Positions 34,309 through 43,930 of a DNA stretch of 64,000 nt are shown here, piece after piece. The translations under genes and the position numbers were made by a program. The notes under the pieces are model-generated. The model did no database searches and was not told the origin of the DNA. It saw only the letters and a list, made by a program, of their open reading frames with translations. Each line of letters begins with the position of its first letter. The first letter of the stretch is position 1. The DNA comes from Bacillota bacterium (GTDB lineage Bacteria; Bacillota; Clostridia; Acetivibrionales; DSM-1351), in contig JAEXOY010000002.1 of NCBI GenBank assembly GCA_023439045.1, positions 62,001 to 126,000 of the forward strand, given 5' to 3'.

Positions 34309-35715
34309 TTAATCACCCCATTGCTCATATAATCTAGAATAACTATCTATAAACATCTTTGTAGTATAGTATTTTTTTACCCTTTCAAACCCTGACTGCC
34401 CCATATGGGCTCTTATACTAGGAGTTTTGGCTATCTCCACTATCGCTTTGCCAAGCTTCTCATAGTCCATAACTGGGATAACGATACCAGCATCACCAAA
34501 CTCATCATTTCTACCCTCAAGCATTTCCCTGCAGCTCCCAACATCAGTTGTTATAAGAGGTTTTTTGTATCCCATCGCTTCAAGTAGTGCAAACGGCTGA
34601 CCTTCACTTATACTAGTAAGTATCAAACAGTCCATTTTATATAGATAATCATCTGGATTAATGCGACCTGTAAAAACAATATCTGATATATTGAGATTTT
34701 CTACAATCTGAATACATTCATTGTAATATTCCTCGTCCTCATCATAAGGCCCCATAATGAATAACCTTATATTATCAACTTTTTGTTTTGCTGCATTAAA
34801 CCCATGTAGCATGGTCTTTACGTCTTTTATAGGAACTACTCTGAGTAGAGCCCCAAAATTGATATACTTGTCTTCTCTAACATCCTTGTATTCTTTTAGC
34901 TTGCTGATATCAATACCATTATGAATTACATCTATTTTGTCCTCATTACAACCGAGCTCTACCTGAATTTGTTTATTTCTCTCAAACAGAGAAATAACTC
35001 TATCAGAGCTATCATATGCTAGCTTTGATATATTATAGAAAAACTTTATCCACATATCCTTGAAATAGCCTTTGAGCCAATCTGATTTAATTATTTCCTC
35101 TTCTCTCTCTCTAGAGTAGATTCCATGTTCAGTCAGAATTAGAGGCTTGTTGAGCAAACGCTTCGCCATACTCCCCACAACTCCTGCATAACCTGTAGAG
35201 ACACAGTGATATAAGTCTGCTTCTGGCAATTCACTTTTTATAATTTGTAGTAGCGGCAGTAGCATAGATTTAACCATCCAAAAAAATTCAGTAAACGAAA
35301 TATAAGAAAAGTCCTCTTCGCTAGAAAGTTGTACAATCTCAAAAAAGTCTCTGCTCATTAAAAAGTTTGTAACATTATCATACTCGCCGCTCCTTACTAG
35401 TGTAAAAATCTCTGCCCAATCTACATCTCCACCGCTAATTAGGTTTATGAATGCCCGCTTTTGTTGGTCGGACAAGAAATACTTCTTTCCCCATTCACCT
35501 GTTTGACTCATAAATTCATCGAGAAATACTTCCTCGATTCCAACTATATTATCAGTTAATTTGCATTTATAATTACCTTTGTTTTTCATTTCAGCCCCAA
35601 TGGCATAAATTACAAACTCATGCTGTGGCATGGATTCTGTTAGCATTTGGATCCAGCTTGATACCCCTCCCATAATATAAGGATAACTACCTTCTGATAT
35701 TAGACATATTCTCAT
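34309..35715 (-). CDS. pelF: PelF-like GT4 glycosyltransferase
   Basis: A 468-residue cytosolic glycosyltransferase. It starts MRICLISEGSYPYIMGGVSSW, the PelF hallmark, and carries the GT4 donor-site motif EGQPFALLEAMGYKKPLITTDVGSCREM with the E-x7-E pair, plus HNGIDISKL and GPYDEDEEYY. PelF polymerises Pel from UDP-activated hexosamine. A GTG start at 35727 would also fit, but AGGTGG is spaced for the ATG at 35715, four bases after the upstream stop. Confidence 0.92.
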   Translation of the reverse strand: MRICLISEGSYPYIMGGVSSWIQMLTESMPQHEFVIYAIGAEMKNKGNYKCKLTDNIVGIEEVFLDEFMSQTGEWGKKYFLSDQQKRAFINLISGGDVDWAEIFTLVRSGEYDNVTNFLMSRDFFEIVQLSSEEDFSYISFTEFFWMVKSMLLPLLQIIKSELPEADLYHCVSTGYAGVVGSMAKRLLNKPLILTEHGIYSREREEEIIKSDWLKGYFKDMWIKFFYNISKLAYDSSDRVISLFERNKQIQVELGCNEDKIDVIHNGIDISKLKEYKDVREDKYINFGALLRVVPIKDVKTMLHGFNAAKQKVDNIRLFIMGPYDEDEEYYNECIQIVENLNISDIVFTGRINPDDYLYKMDCLILTSISEGQPFALLEAMGYKKPLITTDVGSCREMLEGRNDEFGDAGIVIPVMDYEKLGKAIVEIAKTPSIRAHMGQSGFERVKKYYTTKMFIDSYSRLYEQWGD

Positions 35716-35719
35716 GTAT

Positions 35720-37570
35720 TCACCCACCTAAATTAATTGTAAATTTATAATCCTTTGCCTCTATAAGATAGATATTCTTATCTATATTTTTTACAAGACA
35801 TTGATCTTTCGCCGTCACCTTTTTTGAGCTTCTTAAAATGAAAAACATTGCGTCCTTGAAGCCGTTACAATATCCAGTTATTGAATTGCCGTCCTTCTTA
35901 AAATATATTTTTGAATTCTGATATTTTTTCAACTCATATGTAGTTTGTGCTGCTGTTAGAGGCCTAACCCAACTGTATTTATGAGTTAATATATCTAAGA
36001 AATCACAATACTTTCTATACATCTTATCCCACGATTCTCCTCCGTTTCTTGTATTATCTAAGACATCATCAGGGTGAACAAAATGTGATATTATGCCTAA
36101 CCCTGTAACTCCGTCCATAGCCGTTAACACATTAACCTGGTTATTATCATATCCTGAAGTTGTCCTTGGTAAGCTAGCAATGCCATCGTCTTCTATGCGA
36201 AATTCTTGCTCATATTGGTCATCGTCGTCCAGCTTACTATTTACTGATGCAATGCTAGTAATACTTGGAATAGCCTGCTTTAATGCTATTCTTCCCTCTG
36301 AGCTTAATATATTAGATGGGGGTACGTAGGTCTGGATATCGTAGTTGGGGAAAGCACTTTTTATAAACTGGCTTAGCATTGAGAGGCCCTCCTTCATCTC
36401 CTCAATGCTATTCCACGGCTTATATCCTAATTCAGCGTCCTTAATAAATCCTTCAAGCGCCAACGGCTGATGATTGTATCCGTGTATTCCTAGTTCACCA
36501 CCCATATTTATTAATTCTCTCCCATAGGTAATTAACATTTGATTGCTCTGGGTTATATTTTTATCCTCAATACTTTGTTCATAATTCTCTATTACTAATG
36601 CAGTGTATTTAATATCATATGAGATGGCAGTCTTTTGCATATCAGACCACCAAACGTCACGAAAAAAGTCCCTGTTATTTCTGCCATAGTCCTTCATTAA
36701 TTGTTTATCTTCTTGTGTAGTAAATGGCGCTGGAAAATCATCTATAAATACCATCTTGGAATTCAGAATGGGATAAATCATATCTTCTTCTATATAGCTC
36801 ATTCCACCAACTAATAAGCCTCTACAATATTTCTCTGTTGTCATTGAAATATTAAATATCAAGAACTTCCCCTTACCATAGTCAACATCCCAAATTAGCG
36901 GAATGTTATCATCACTGGTTGCATGTACTCTACAGTTTTTATTCAAACTTACAATTCCAGAATAATTATTAAAAATTGCTTGCCCACTAAATTTCATTCC
37001 AGAGCCTTGTAATAATATGTTATCTTTCAGGTTCAAGCCACTAACAATCCTACATTCCTCGGCTTCATCAATACCCAATTTTCTATAGATGTTATAAAAG
37101 CTGTCATTTCTTTCGAGAGGATATGCAAAAACTACCCTCCCTCCATTACTAACATATTCGCAAAGCTTATCTAATTCATTAAAGGAGCTCAGATCATACA
37201 AAGCAACTATTACCATCTGATATTTGGGAAAATCCAAGGACTTGCCGGTACTGTTGGCTAAATCGTAAATCTCATAATCCCTCTTGATATAGTCCAAAGT
37301 CTGGCATACATTCTCCTTTAATCTCCTTTCTATTTCGGGAGACTCCTCATCAGTTCCGACTTTACTGCTATTTATGAGCAGTAAATATTTATTGTCAGGA
37401 ACATGACTTAGTTCTTGTTTGCTTAGATATTTCATATCTTCTGCAGAGTATGCCTCTTCATAGTTTTCGCTAGTTAATCCAAATAGATAATCCGATCTCA
37501 ATATTTGTATAAAAATAGCCATTGTTATTACAGCTATTAGGACAATTATAATATTCTTATTTTTAATCAT
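35720..37570 (-). CDS. PelA-like extracellular polysaccharide deacetylase (DUF2194)
   Basis: A 616-residue membrane-anchored outer protein (helix residues 8-24). After a Rossmann/glutamine-amidotransferase-like region (YLLLINSSKV, VSNGGRVVFAYP, residues about 60-260) comes a deacetylase barrel with FIDDFPAP (metal Asp), GIHGYNHQPLAL (two His) and ISHFVHPDD. This matches the deacetylase-only PelA of Gram-positive pel operons; no GH114 hydrolase part is present. A small beta domain ends it. It would partially deacetylate the GalNAc/GlcNAc polymer as it emerges. Four bases separate it from pelE and from pelF. Confidence 0.82.
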   Translation of the reverse strand: MIKNKNIIIVLIAVITMAIFIQILRSDYLFGLTSENYEEAYSAEDMKYLSKQELSHVPDNKYLLLINSSKVGTDEESPEIERRLKENVCQTLDYIKRDYEIYDLANSTGKSLDFPKYQMVIVALYDLSSFNELDKLCEYVSNGGRVVFAYPLERNDSFYNIYRKLGIDEAEECRIVSGLNLKDNILLQGSGMKFSGQAIFNNYSGIVSLNKNCRVHATSDDNIPLIWDVDYGKGKFLIFNISMTTEKYCRGLLVGGMSYIEEDMIYPILNSKMVFIDDFPAPFTTQEDKQLMKDYGRNNRDFFRDVWWSDMQKTAISYDIKYTALVIENYEQSIEDKNITQSNQMLITYGRELINMGGELGIHGYNHQPLALEGFIKDAELGYKPWNSIEEMKEGLSMLSQFIKSAFPNYDIQTYVPPSNILSSEGRIALKQAIPSITSIASVNSKLDDDDQYEQEFRIEDDGIASLPRTTSGYDNNQVNVLTAMDGVTGLGIISHFVHPDDVLDNTRNGGESWDKMYRKYCDFLDILTHKYSWVRPLTAAQTTYELKKYQNSKIYFKKDGNSITGYCNGFKDAMFFILRSSKKVTAKDQCLVKNIDKNIYLIEAKDYKFTINLGG

Positions 37571-37573
37571 TTA

Positions 37574-38488
37574 TTATGCACCTTCATTAATCCAAAACCT
37601 AATCTTACTCAAACCACTATGACTTAATACAATATTTGAACTTTTTAATCTGTTTAACACCATCTCAAAATTAAAAGAATCTTGTTTTGTATAATATAGC
37701 TTTAGATATCTCATAAACGGCTCTTCTTCCATGGCATGATTTCTCAAGAACTGTTCACAACACTCCTCTGCAGTTGTATACTCCTGTAAAGCAATAAGTG
37801 TATTTATTCTATCTACAAAATAATTTGATTTATCTGGAGCAAGCCTATTAATATTTGCCAGTACGTTTGCATATGTAAAATTATATTTTTTGAGATTTCT
37901 TTCATCTAATACCTCACTGCAAATAAATTTCTTTAGCACTTCTGCATAGGATATTGAATCATCTAGGTTCTCCCTATTATTCTCATAATTATAAGAAAGT
38001 TGATGAATGCTTATGGTTAACTTTCTTTTAAGTTCCATCAGCGCCGCCGCGGCATAATGCGATGTTTCAGTATCCGAATTTTTAAGGGCAGTTTTTATCT
38101 GTTCAACATATAAGCTTGCATCTTGCTTTAAGGCATTGAGCAATATTGAACGTTTTGTTTTATTATCGTTGAGTATCAAAGCCTCTTCAATTGGCACTAT
38201 ATAGTCGCTATCATTTAATCTCGTTTTGAACAGATACTTCCCCTGAAAAATTTCAGAATCATCTAAAAGCTTATAGTCATCCACAATAGTCTTTATTGTT
38301 TTAGTTTTGGTGATAAATAGAAATAAATAAAAGAGTAATCCTGCAAAGGGAATAAACGTCAGAAAGACTACTCCTCCTATAAACTCATAAGGTGATTGTT
38401 TTCTCCCCTTTATAAGAGTAGTTATAATAAGTACAATACAGCTTAATATGTAATACACTATTAAATAATCATAAATACTATTAAGCAT
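37574..38488 (-). CDS. PelE-like membrane/helical-repeat scaffold protein
   Basis: A 304-residue protein with two N-terminal membrane helices (IYDYLIVYYILSCIVLIITTL and FIGGVVFLTFIPFAGLLFYLFLF) and a cytosolic helical, probably TPR-like domain: SHYAAAALMELKRKL, YNYENNRENLDDSISYAEVL, LQEYTTAEECCEQFLRN. This architecture and its place between PelD and PelA identify it as PelE, which holds the synthase complex together. Sequence similarity alone would be weak. ATG at 38488 is within an eight-base overlap with the end of pelD and behind GAGG. Confidence 0.75.
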   Translation of the reverse strand: MLNSIYDYLIVYYILSCIVLIITTLIKGRKQSPYEFIGGVVFLTFIPFAGLLFYLFLFITKTKTIKTIVDDYKLLDDSEIFQGKYLFKTRLNDSDYIVPIEEALILNDNKTKRSILLNALKQDASLYVEQIKTALKNSDTETSHYAAAALMELKRKLTISIHQLSYNYENNRENLDDSISYAEVLKKFICSEVLDERNLKKYNFTYANVLANINRLAPDKSNYFVDRINTLIALQEYTTAEECCEQFLRNHAMEEEPFMRYLKLYYTKQDSFNFEMVLNRLKSSNIVLSHSGLSKIRFWINEGA

Positions 38489-40661
38489 AACAAACCTCAC
38501 TATTCTTAATAGAGCATTCTATTCCCATATTTTTCAAACGACTTATAACATTTCTTGCTTCTTCAAGAGATGAATTAGCAAGCATTACATAAGGAACACC
38601 TTCAATCATGCCGATATGATCTGATTCTCTAATGGTGTTGTTTATGATATGAGCAAGTTCTTGAAGCCTGAAGTTATCATAATTAATAATCTCTGCAAGA
38701 CAAAAATCTATGTTAAATCTATTTCTTGCCATACTCTTTGTCTCAATAAGCTCTTTGAAATACTCACCCTTAAGCACTGAAGAACCGCTTAAATATTTAG
38801 TATCCATTACCAACTCATTATATGCGTATGCCTTATTGATAGCTGAAGATATAAGACCCGTTACGACATTGAATAAGTTCTTATAGTGAAGTGTAATATT
38901 ATCAAACTCTACATTATACAATCCGATAATAGCAACAACCTTTTCACCATTAAATATCGGGGTCATCATAATGGGAGTATCTGATTTAAAATATCTATTA
39001 ATAAATGTATTACCTGTTTCCAATACCTCCCTAAACTCTGAACAGTTTTCTACTTTTATAGACTTTGGAATAGTAAAATCTTTTTGGGCAGATTTTGCAG
39101 ATAGCCTCAAATAGTCCCCTGTTTTATTTATTAAGTACAACGCTACCTTATTACTTTTCATCACCGACTCCACAATGTTTATAGCAGAGTAAAAAATCTT
39201 TTCTGGCTCAAGACTATCTAGCTGATTGGTCATGCTAAACACCTTTCCGAAGCTGTCCTCAGAACTGGAAATTTGAGACTGAAGCTGCTCCTTCGCCATA
39301 GTGGTTTCATCATGTATTTCCTTTAAAAAGTTATAATTATCTAGAAGCAACTCGTGCTCATGATTTTTCCCCTCATATTTTAATTCTTTTTTGTCAACAG
39401 TATATCCAACTCCAAGACCCAGCAGAATAAACAAAGCCAGTTGTAATATGCTTTGAGTATCATAGATAAAAGCTAATACTTCTCCACCTGTACTAAGCTT
39501 TGAATAGATAAATATTCCAGAGGATAATATGATTGCGGGTATAGATTGCTTTGTTCCATACACAACGCCCATTAATACTATGTAAAATATTAAGTAAGTA
39601 GATATATTATTTGAAAAATTTTCTTTATAGAAAATTGATAATGCTAATAAAATAAAGAAGCCTATAAGATTCTCAATATATGGAATAATAGCTGTTCTTA
39701 TGTTTTTCTCACTCTTTGATTTTTTGACTCTTTGCGTTTTCTTGCTTTGAAAATTCCTTACAAACCAACTAATGGTTTTATTTATACCTTCATTAAGGTC
39801 ATATAATGGAACCCAATCAGTACACTTTTTGAACTTAGAATTGTTAAGGCAAATGTGATATACAACTTGGCTCTTAGTTTCCTTATGCACTTTAGATTTT
39901 ATACTCTGTTGCTGACCAATAATATCTATAAGAGAATTTATACTTGTCTGGGTACCACTAGATACATTATATGTACCTGAAACTTCAGCGTTTATACATC
40001 TATAAATTGCATCCGCAACATCCTCAACATATATAAAATCTCTTGTATGAGTTCCATCACCCAAAATTGCTATTTCCTGTTGCTTAATATTTTTCTTGAT
40101 AAATGAAGCTACTACACCCCCTTCTCCTTCACTTCTTTGTCTCGGCCCATAAACACTCGAAAGCCTAAGGCATATTGTATTTAAGCCATACAGCTCTCTC
40201 CACTTTTGACAATACATTTCCCCTGTTAGTTTACTCATACCATACGGTGTTAACGGATCTGTACATGATTCTTCTATGACAGGCAATTCATTACTATTAC
40301 CATAGACTGTACATGAGGATGCAAAAATAAACTTCTTTATCTTATATTTAGTTGAAAGGGATAGCATATTTGTTAACCCCATCAAATTCACCTTTGTGTC
40401 CTTTGCTGGATTATCTATCGAGCCTAAAGCGTCAGTGTGAGCCGCTAAATGTATTACTACATCAAACTTATTTGTCTTGAATACCTCTTCACACTTTTTA
40501 TTTTCAATGTCGAGAATGTATCCATTATGCTTGAACTTGACATTATTAGTAAGTCCTGTTGAAAGGTTGTCTAAAATAAACACCTGATGGCCTTCCTTAT
40601 TTAGTCTATCTGCTACATGTGAACCTATAAACCCATAACCACCTGTAATAAGTACCTTCAC
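38481..40661 (-). CDS. pelD: Fusion of sugar-nucleotide epimerase (GalE/WbpP-like SDR) and PelD c-di-GMP receptor
   Basis: A 726-residue fusion. Residues 1-310 are a complete extended SDR epimerase with TGGYGFIGSHVAD, ASSCTVYGNS, and the catalytic YGMSK, likely supplying UDP-GalNAc/GlcNAc. Residues about 325-425 contain four helices, then a coiled coil, a GAF domain (about 480-605) and a degenerate GGDEF (about 620-726). The active site aligned with GGEEF reads EGVPY and is dead, but the inhibitory-site RxxD is kept as RESD (678-681), as in PelD. It begins the pelD-E-A-F-G operon with a GTG start behind CTGGAG and has its own promoter. Nucleotide binding needs proof. Confidence 0.9.
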   Translation of the reverse strand: MKVLITGGYGFIGSHVADRLNKEGHQVFILDNLSTGLTNNVKFKHNGYILDIENKKCEEVFKTNKFDVVIHLAAHTDALGSIDNPAKDTKVNLMGLTNMLSLSTKYKIKKFIFASSCTVYGNSNELPVIEESCTDPLTPYGMSKLTGEMYCQKWRELYGLNTICLRLSSVYGPRQRSEGEGGVVASFIKKNIKQQEIAILGDGTHTRDFIYVEDVADAIYRCINAEVSGTYNVSSGTQTSINSLIDIIGQQQSIKSKVHKETKSQVVYHICLNNSKFKKCTDWVPLYDLNEGINKTISWFVRNFQSKKTQRVKKSKSEKNIRTAIIPYIENLIGFFILLALSIFYKENFSNNISTYLIFYIVLMGVVYGTKQSIPAIILSSGIFIYSKLSTGGEVLAFIYDTQSILQLALFILLGLGVGYTVDKKELKYEGKNHEHELLLDNYNFLKEIHDETTMAKEQLQSQISSSEDSFGKVFSMTNQLDSLEPEKIFYSAINIVESVMKSNKVALYLINKTGDYLRLSAKSAQKDFTIPKSIKVENCSEFREVLETGNTFINRYFKSDTPIMMTPIFNGEKVVAIIGLYNVEFDNITLHYKNLFNVVTGLISSAINKAYAYNELVMDTKYLSGSSVLKGEYFKELIETKSMARNRFNIDFCLAEIINYDNFRLQELAHIINNTIRESDHIGMIEGVPYVMLANSSLEEARNVISRLKNMGIECSIKNSEVCYA

Positions 40662-40695
40662 ACTATCACTCCAGTCTTCTTGTTATAACATTTGA

Positions 40696-40725
40696 ATTCT
40701 ACCTTAGCCAAAAGATAGATGTCAA
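40696..40725 (-). promoter_or_regulatory. pelD: Promoter of the galE-pelD operon
   Basis: On the minus strand TTGACA (40720-40725) and TAGAAT (40696-40701) stand 18 bases apart, about 35 bases before the coding start. It lies downstream of the terminator of the preceding gene, so the operon has independent transcription. Confidence 0.75.
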
Positions 40726-40764
40726 ATATTTCCTATTTGCTATATTTAGTGTTATGCTGCTACA

Positions 40765-40812
40765 ATAAAAAAAATGCTACTCAAATGAGATACTCATTGG
40801 AGTAGCATAACT
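40765..40812 (-). terminator. Terminator between the riboswitch-controlled gene and galE-pelD
   Basis: ATGCTACTCCAATGAG and CTCATTTGAGTAGCAT form a 16-base-pair stem on the minus strand, followed by TTTTTTTT. It closes the DUF4832/BIG2 transcript. Confidence 0.88.
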
Positions 40813-40920
40813 TTGATTGAACTTATTTATATAAATCCTTATTTCAGCACTTTTAATAAGACATTATACTTTTATACAAGCGCTTCTTCTTAATCATGTA
40901 TCACTTTTAGTGAAGCAACC

Positions 40921-43347
40921 TTATAAGCTATATTTTCCCGATAGCGACTCTGCTCTATTGTCGTTACATAGGAAGTAGACAGATATTGTACTACCCTGTG
41001 CTGTATTTATAGAACTTATTGGTATTGATGCCTCTATAACACTACTATTTTTACTAATACTGATTGATGCTACCTTGGTCCATTTCCAGCTTCCGTTAGT
41101 ACCTGAATATTTATAAAGAACATTATTTTCAATAAGGAATTCGCTTCCTACTTCGCCTACCTTATAGCCTGTAGTTGCATTATTATCAACATCTATATAA
41201 AACTGGCTCTTTACATTTAGGGATTTGCCCGTTACAAGAAGATACAAATTGTCTTTTGAAGAGGCTGTCTTCAATATATTTATATTACCTGTTGACTTTT
41301 GTGCCAATACCGGGATATTACTCCATTCTGATGCATTGCCATTGACGCTAAATGCTATTTGGTTTGTTTCTAGAGTAGGAGGTGGAGCAGGTACATTAAC
41401 ACTACAGCTTGCCGTTTTGTTTCCATCATCGGAGGTTACCGTTACTACAGTGGTTCCTGCCGCTATAGCTTTTACTAAACCACTACTATCCACTGTAGCA
41501 ACTGTTGTATTGGAACTTGTATAACTTATATTTTTGTTTGTAGCATTACTAGGCAGTATTGTTGTTGTTAATTGTCTAGAACTTCCTATGTTTATGGTAA
41601 CAGCATTTTCGTTTAGAGCAACTGAAGACACAGAAATAACTGGTATGGTTACATTTATAGTACAATTAGCTGTTTTATAGCCATCATCAGTTGTTGCTGT
41701 TATAACAGCATTCCCTACAGCCATAGCAGTAACTATTCCGCTACTATTTACAGTGGCGACTGCTGTGTTTGAGCTAGCAAAACTAATCCCTTTATTTGTA
41801 GCGTCTGTTGGCGCAATTGTTGCAGTTAATTGTTTGGTATTGCCCACGTTAATTGTAGCACTACTGTCTGACAGTGATATCGCAGATACTGATACAGTTG
41901 TAGGAACTATTATCCCTTGCTGGTCTATTACTAGATCCTTTTTAATCAGGTTGTACCCTGTTGTGGCTTGCCATACTCCTTGGTTAGCCAAACGTATTGA
42001 GTATGCAGGATTATTACTAATAGACGGAGCGCTGTCCGGTAAATTGAGATATACATTCCACTTTCCAGGAGCAATATCTTTAGGCAAACTTAGTGTTAAA
42101 TCTATTGTTTGAGTGCTGCCACTTAACCATCTTCTTACATCACTATTAACTGCAAATGAGTATGTGGCAATGCCGTTACTTATAACAATTTGGGCATTTC
42201 TCTGGTTGATAACGTTTCCAAAACCGTCATTTCTAATATTCAATATTAAGTGGAGCTGATTTCCCTGTGTAGCTTTAGAAGAAATTTTGCCATCTGTAAT
42301 TACAAACCTGTAGCCCATCCTTTTAGATATATTTAAAAATGTGCTTTCTCCATTAATAGATGTGTTTTTCCATTTGTTAATTACGGAATCCAAATAATCA
42401 ATATTAATAAACTGGGTATGAAGTTTTGCCAACTCATAAATTGCATTTGTGGAATCTGAAAAACTTGATAGAGTATTGGCTTCTCCACCAAACGGGGTAT
42501 ATTGATCTTGATTCTGAGCCCAATTCAGTTCATCTTCCCTCGAATAGGCTTCATCAACATAGGTCCCACATTCATCTTTGGAACTCAGCAGTGCATCATC
42601 ATGGTAACCAGTTCTTGATAAATATGAACCACTGAATGCAGTAGTATCTGTCAATATATTTCCGCCTGACTCTTGGCTAAATATATCTCTAATAAACATT
42701 GGCCTCCTTACTTGAATCATTCTGCTTACTGGAACTGCATCCATCAGTGCAAACAAAACGGCTTTTCTTGCTTCGAGGGTTGGTGTTCCATCTGAGTCTC
42801 CGAAATAAGAATTATGCCATTCTCCCCATGGCCCCAAAAATCCAGCCTGTACGCAGTAGAGTACGTCCTCATTGTTATAAAAAACTTGTTTAAGCTGAGC
42901 TATATGTCCTGTAATAATACTCAGTTCCTTTGGCTCTGGTTTTGCCACTCCATCAAAATCATATGCAGCTCTAAATATAACCTTGAGCCCATTTGTGCGT
43001 GCCTGTGAAAAAGCATTGTTAATTTCTGATAGTTTTTGATCGCTAATTGGACCAGATAAAAAATCCTTTAAGTCTACCTCAACCATAACTAAGTTAATAT
43101 TCTGAGCTTTTAATGTATTGAACCCCCATATATCGCTAGACTCATATATGCGTAGCCAACCTCTTTCCGGGTTAACAAAATCAGATGTATCCTCTGTAAA
43201 AGTTAAGTTCTCTAATGTTTCAGTTGAACTTCCAGTGACTATATCACCCGTTTCTGCAAATGCTTTTAGCTGAAGAGTACTTGTAAATAGAACAGTAGAA
43301 AGTATGACAGAAATAACAGCATACAATTTACGCCTGTAAATAAGCAT
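40921..43347 (-). CDS. Secreted DUF4832 protein with two BIG2 domains, under c-di-GMP riboswitch
   Basis: An 808-residue secreted protein. A signal peptide ends near LKAFAETG. The DUF4874/DUF4832 region (about 40-470) has NPERGWLRIYESSD, FRAAYDF and QAGFLGPWGEWHNSYFGD with candidate catalytic acids, and SKRMGYRFVI. Two BIG2 Ig-like repeats follow (about 490-655, each with SNTAVATVNSSGIV-type phrases), then a DOMON/CBM9-like C-terminal domain with FYIDVDNNATTGYK. The start at 43347 is behind AAAGGAGG; the frame is open 33 bases further. It shares its DUF4832 part with the last gene of the pel operon. Its riboswitch leader suggests a role in biofilm matrix. Confidence 0.85.
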   Translation of the reverse strand: MLIYRRKLYAVISVILSTVLFTSTLQLKAFAETGDIVTGSSTETLENLTFTEDTSDFVNPERGWLRIYESSDIWGFNTLKAQNINLVMVEVDLKDFLSGPISDQKLSEINNAFSQARTNGLKVIFRAAYDFDGVAKPEPKELSIITGHIAQLKQVFYNNEDVLYCVQAGFLGPWGEWHNSYFGDSDGTPTLEARKAVLFALMDAVPVSRMIQVRRPMFIRDIFSQESGGNILTDTTAFSGSYLSRTGYHDDALLSSKDECGTYVDEAYSREDELNWAQNQDQYTPFGGEANTLSSFSDSTNAIYELAKLHTQFINIDYLDSVINKWKNTSINGESTFLNISKRMGYRFVITDGKISSKATQGNQLHLILNIRNDGFGNVINQRNAQIVISNGIATYSFAVNSDVRRWLSGSTQTIDLTLSLPKDIAPGKWNVYLNLPDSAPSISNNPAYSIRLANQGVWQATTGYNLIKKDLVIDQQGIIVPTTVSVSAISLSDSSATINVGNTKQLTATIAPTDATNKGISFASSNTAVATVNSSGIVTAMAVGNAVITATTDDGYKTANCTINVTIPVISVSSVALNENAVTINIGSSRQLTTTILPSNATNKNISYTSSNTTVATVDSSGLVKAIAAGTTVVTVTSDDGNKTASCSVNVPAPPPTLETNQIAFSVNGNASEWSNIPVLAQKSTGNINILKTASSKDNLYLLVTGKSLNVKSQFYIDVDNNATTGYKVGEVGSEFLIENNVLYKYSGTNGSWKWTKVASISISKNSSVIEASIPISSINTAQGSTISVYFLCNDNRAESLSGKYSL

Positions 43348-43398
43348 AAAAATGACCTCCTTTAGATTAACTAACGCCAAAAGAGGTATTGCTTATTT

Positions 43399-43490
43399 AC
43401 CTCCTGGCAACCCGACCGTCATAACTTCTCGCCTTAGACTCGTGGCTTTGTGTCCATACCTTTCGGATATGTTTACCTTTTTCAGAAAAC
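43399..43490 (-). ncRNA. c-di-GMP-I (GEMM) riboswitch
   Basis: The minus strand reads GGTAAACATATCCGAAAGGT, then GGACACAAAGCCACGAGTCT, a variable P3 region, and ATGACGGTCGGGTTGCC. These are the GGNAAAC, GAAA tetraloop, ACAAAGCCACG and GGGTTGCC elements of the GEMM-I aptamer. A short GAGGTA/TACCTC hairpin followed by TTTT lies just downstream (43379-43404) and may be the expression platform. The direction of control is not clear. It precedes the DUF4832/BIG2 gene by about 50 bases. Confidence 0.9.
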
Positions 43491-43536
43491 CCTATTAAGT
43501 TTTATATTCAGCAAATTATATAGATATAATTTTGCT

Positions 43537-43564
43537 ATTATATCTATATGCAATTTAATTGCAA
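43537..43564 (-). promoter_or_regulatory. Promoter of the c-di-GMP riboswitch transcript
   Basis: On the minus strand TTGCAA (43559-43564) and TATAAT (43537-43542) are 16 bases apart, about 50 bases before the aptamer. The 583-base spacer between 43348 and 43930 holds only this riboswitch unit and the divergent Mn2+ riboswitch unit. Confidence 0.55.
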
Positions 43565-43739
43565 AATGTTCCTAATTCTTTAATATAAATTATAGCGAAA
43601 AGTTCATTATTTATAAATTATTTCCTTTAATATAATAATCTTGGTAAATAAAAGTTAAATTGAACATTTAGAAATGTAGGAGGTAGAATAAAACCTTTCA
43701 ATCGACTAAGTAATCTTTAAATAATAATAATACTTCATA

Positions 43740-43768
43740 TTGACAGCTTTCATTCTTTTTGATAAATT
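43740..43768 (+). promoter_or_regulatory. Promoter of the yybP-ykoY riboswitch transcript
   Basis: TTGACA (43740-43745) and TAAATT (43763-43768) with a 17-base spacer directly precede the aptamer. Confidence 0.7.
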
Positions 43769-43774
43769 TAGTGA

Positions 43775-43892
43775 AAAGGGGAGTAGCTTGTAAGCTATAA
43801 AGTCAACATCAACCGATCACCAGATCTGGCTTTATACTCCAAACGGAAAGCAAGACCTTGAACAAACCATAAGTTTGTTCAAGGTCTTTTTA
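43775..43892 (+). ncRNA. yybP-ykoY (Mn2+) riboswitch with terminator
   Basis: AAAGGGGAGTAGC at 43776 opens the aptamer, and AACGGAAAGCAAGACC closes it near 43841-43857, both typical of the yybP-ykoY manganese riboswitch. AAGACCTTGAACAAAC and GTTTGTTCAAGGTCTT then form a terminator with a TTTTT run (43853-43892), so the 3' aptamer strand is shared between the alternatives. Manganese should favour read-through into the TerC gene. Confidence 0.88.
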
Positions 43893-43930
43893 TATATTAT
43901 ATTAAATACATTATTTCAGGGGGAAACACT

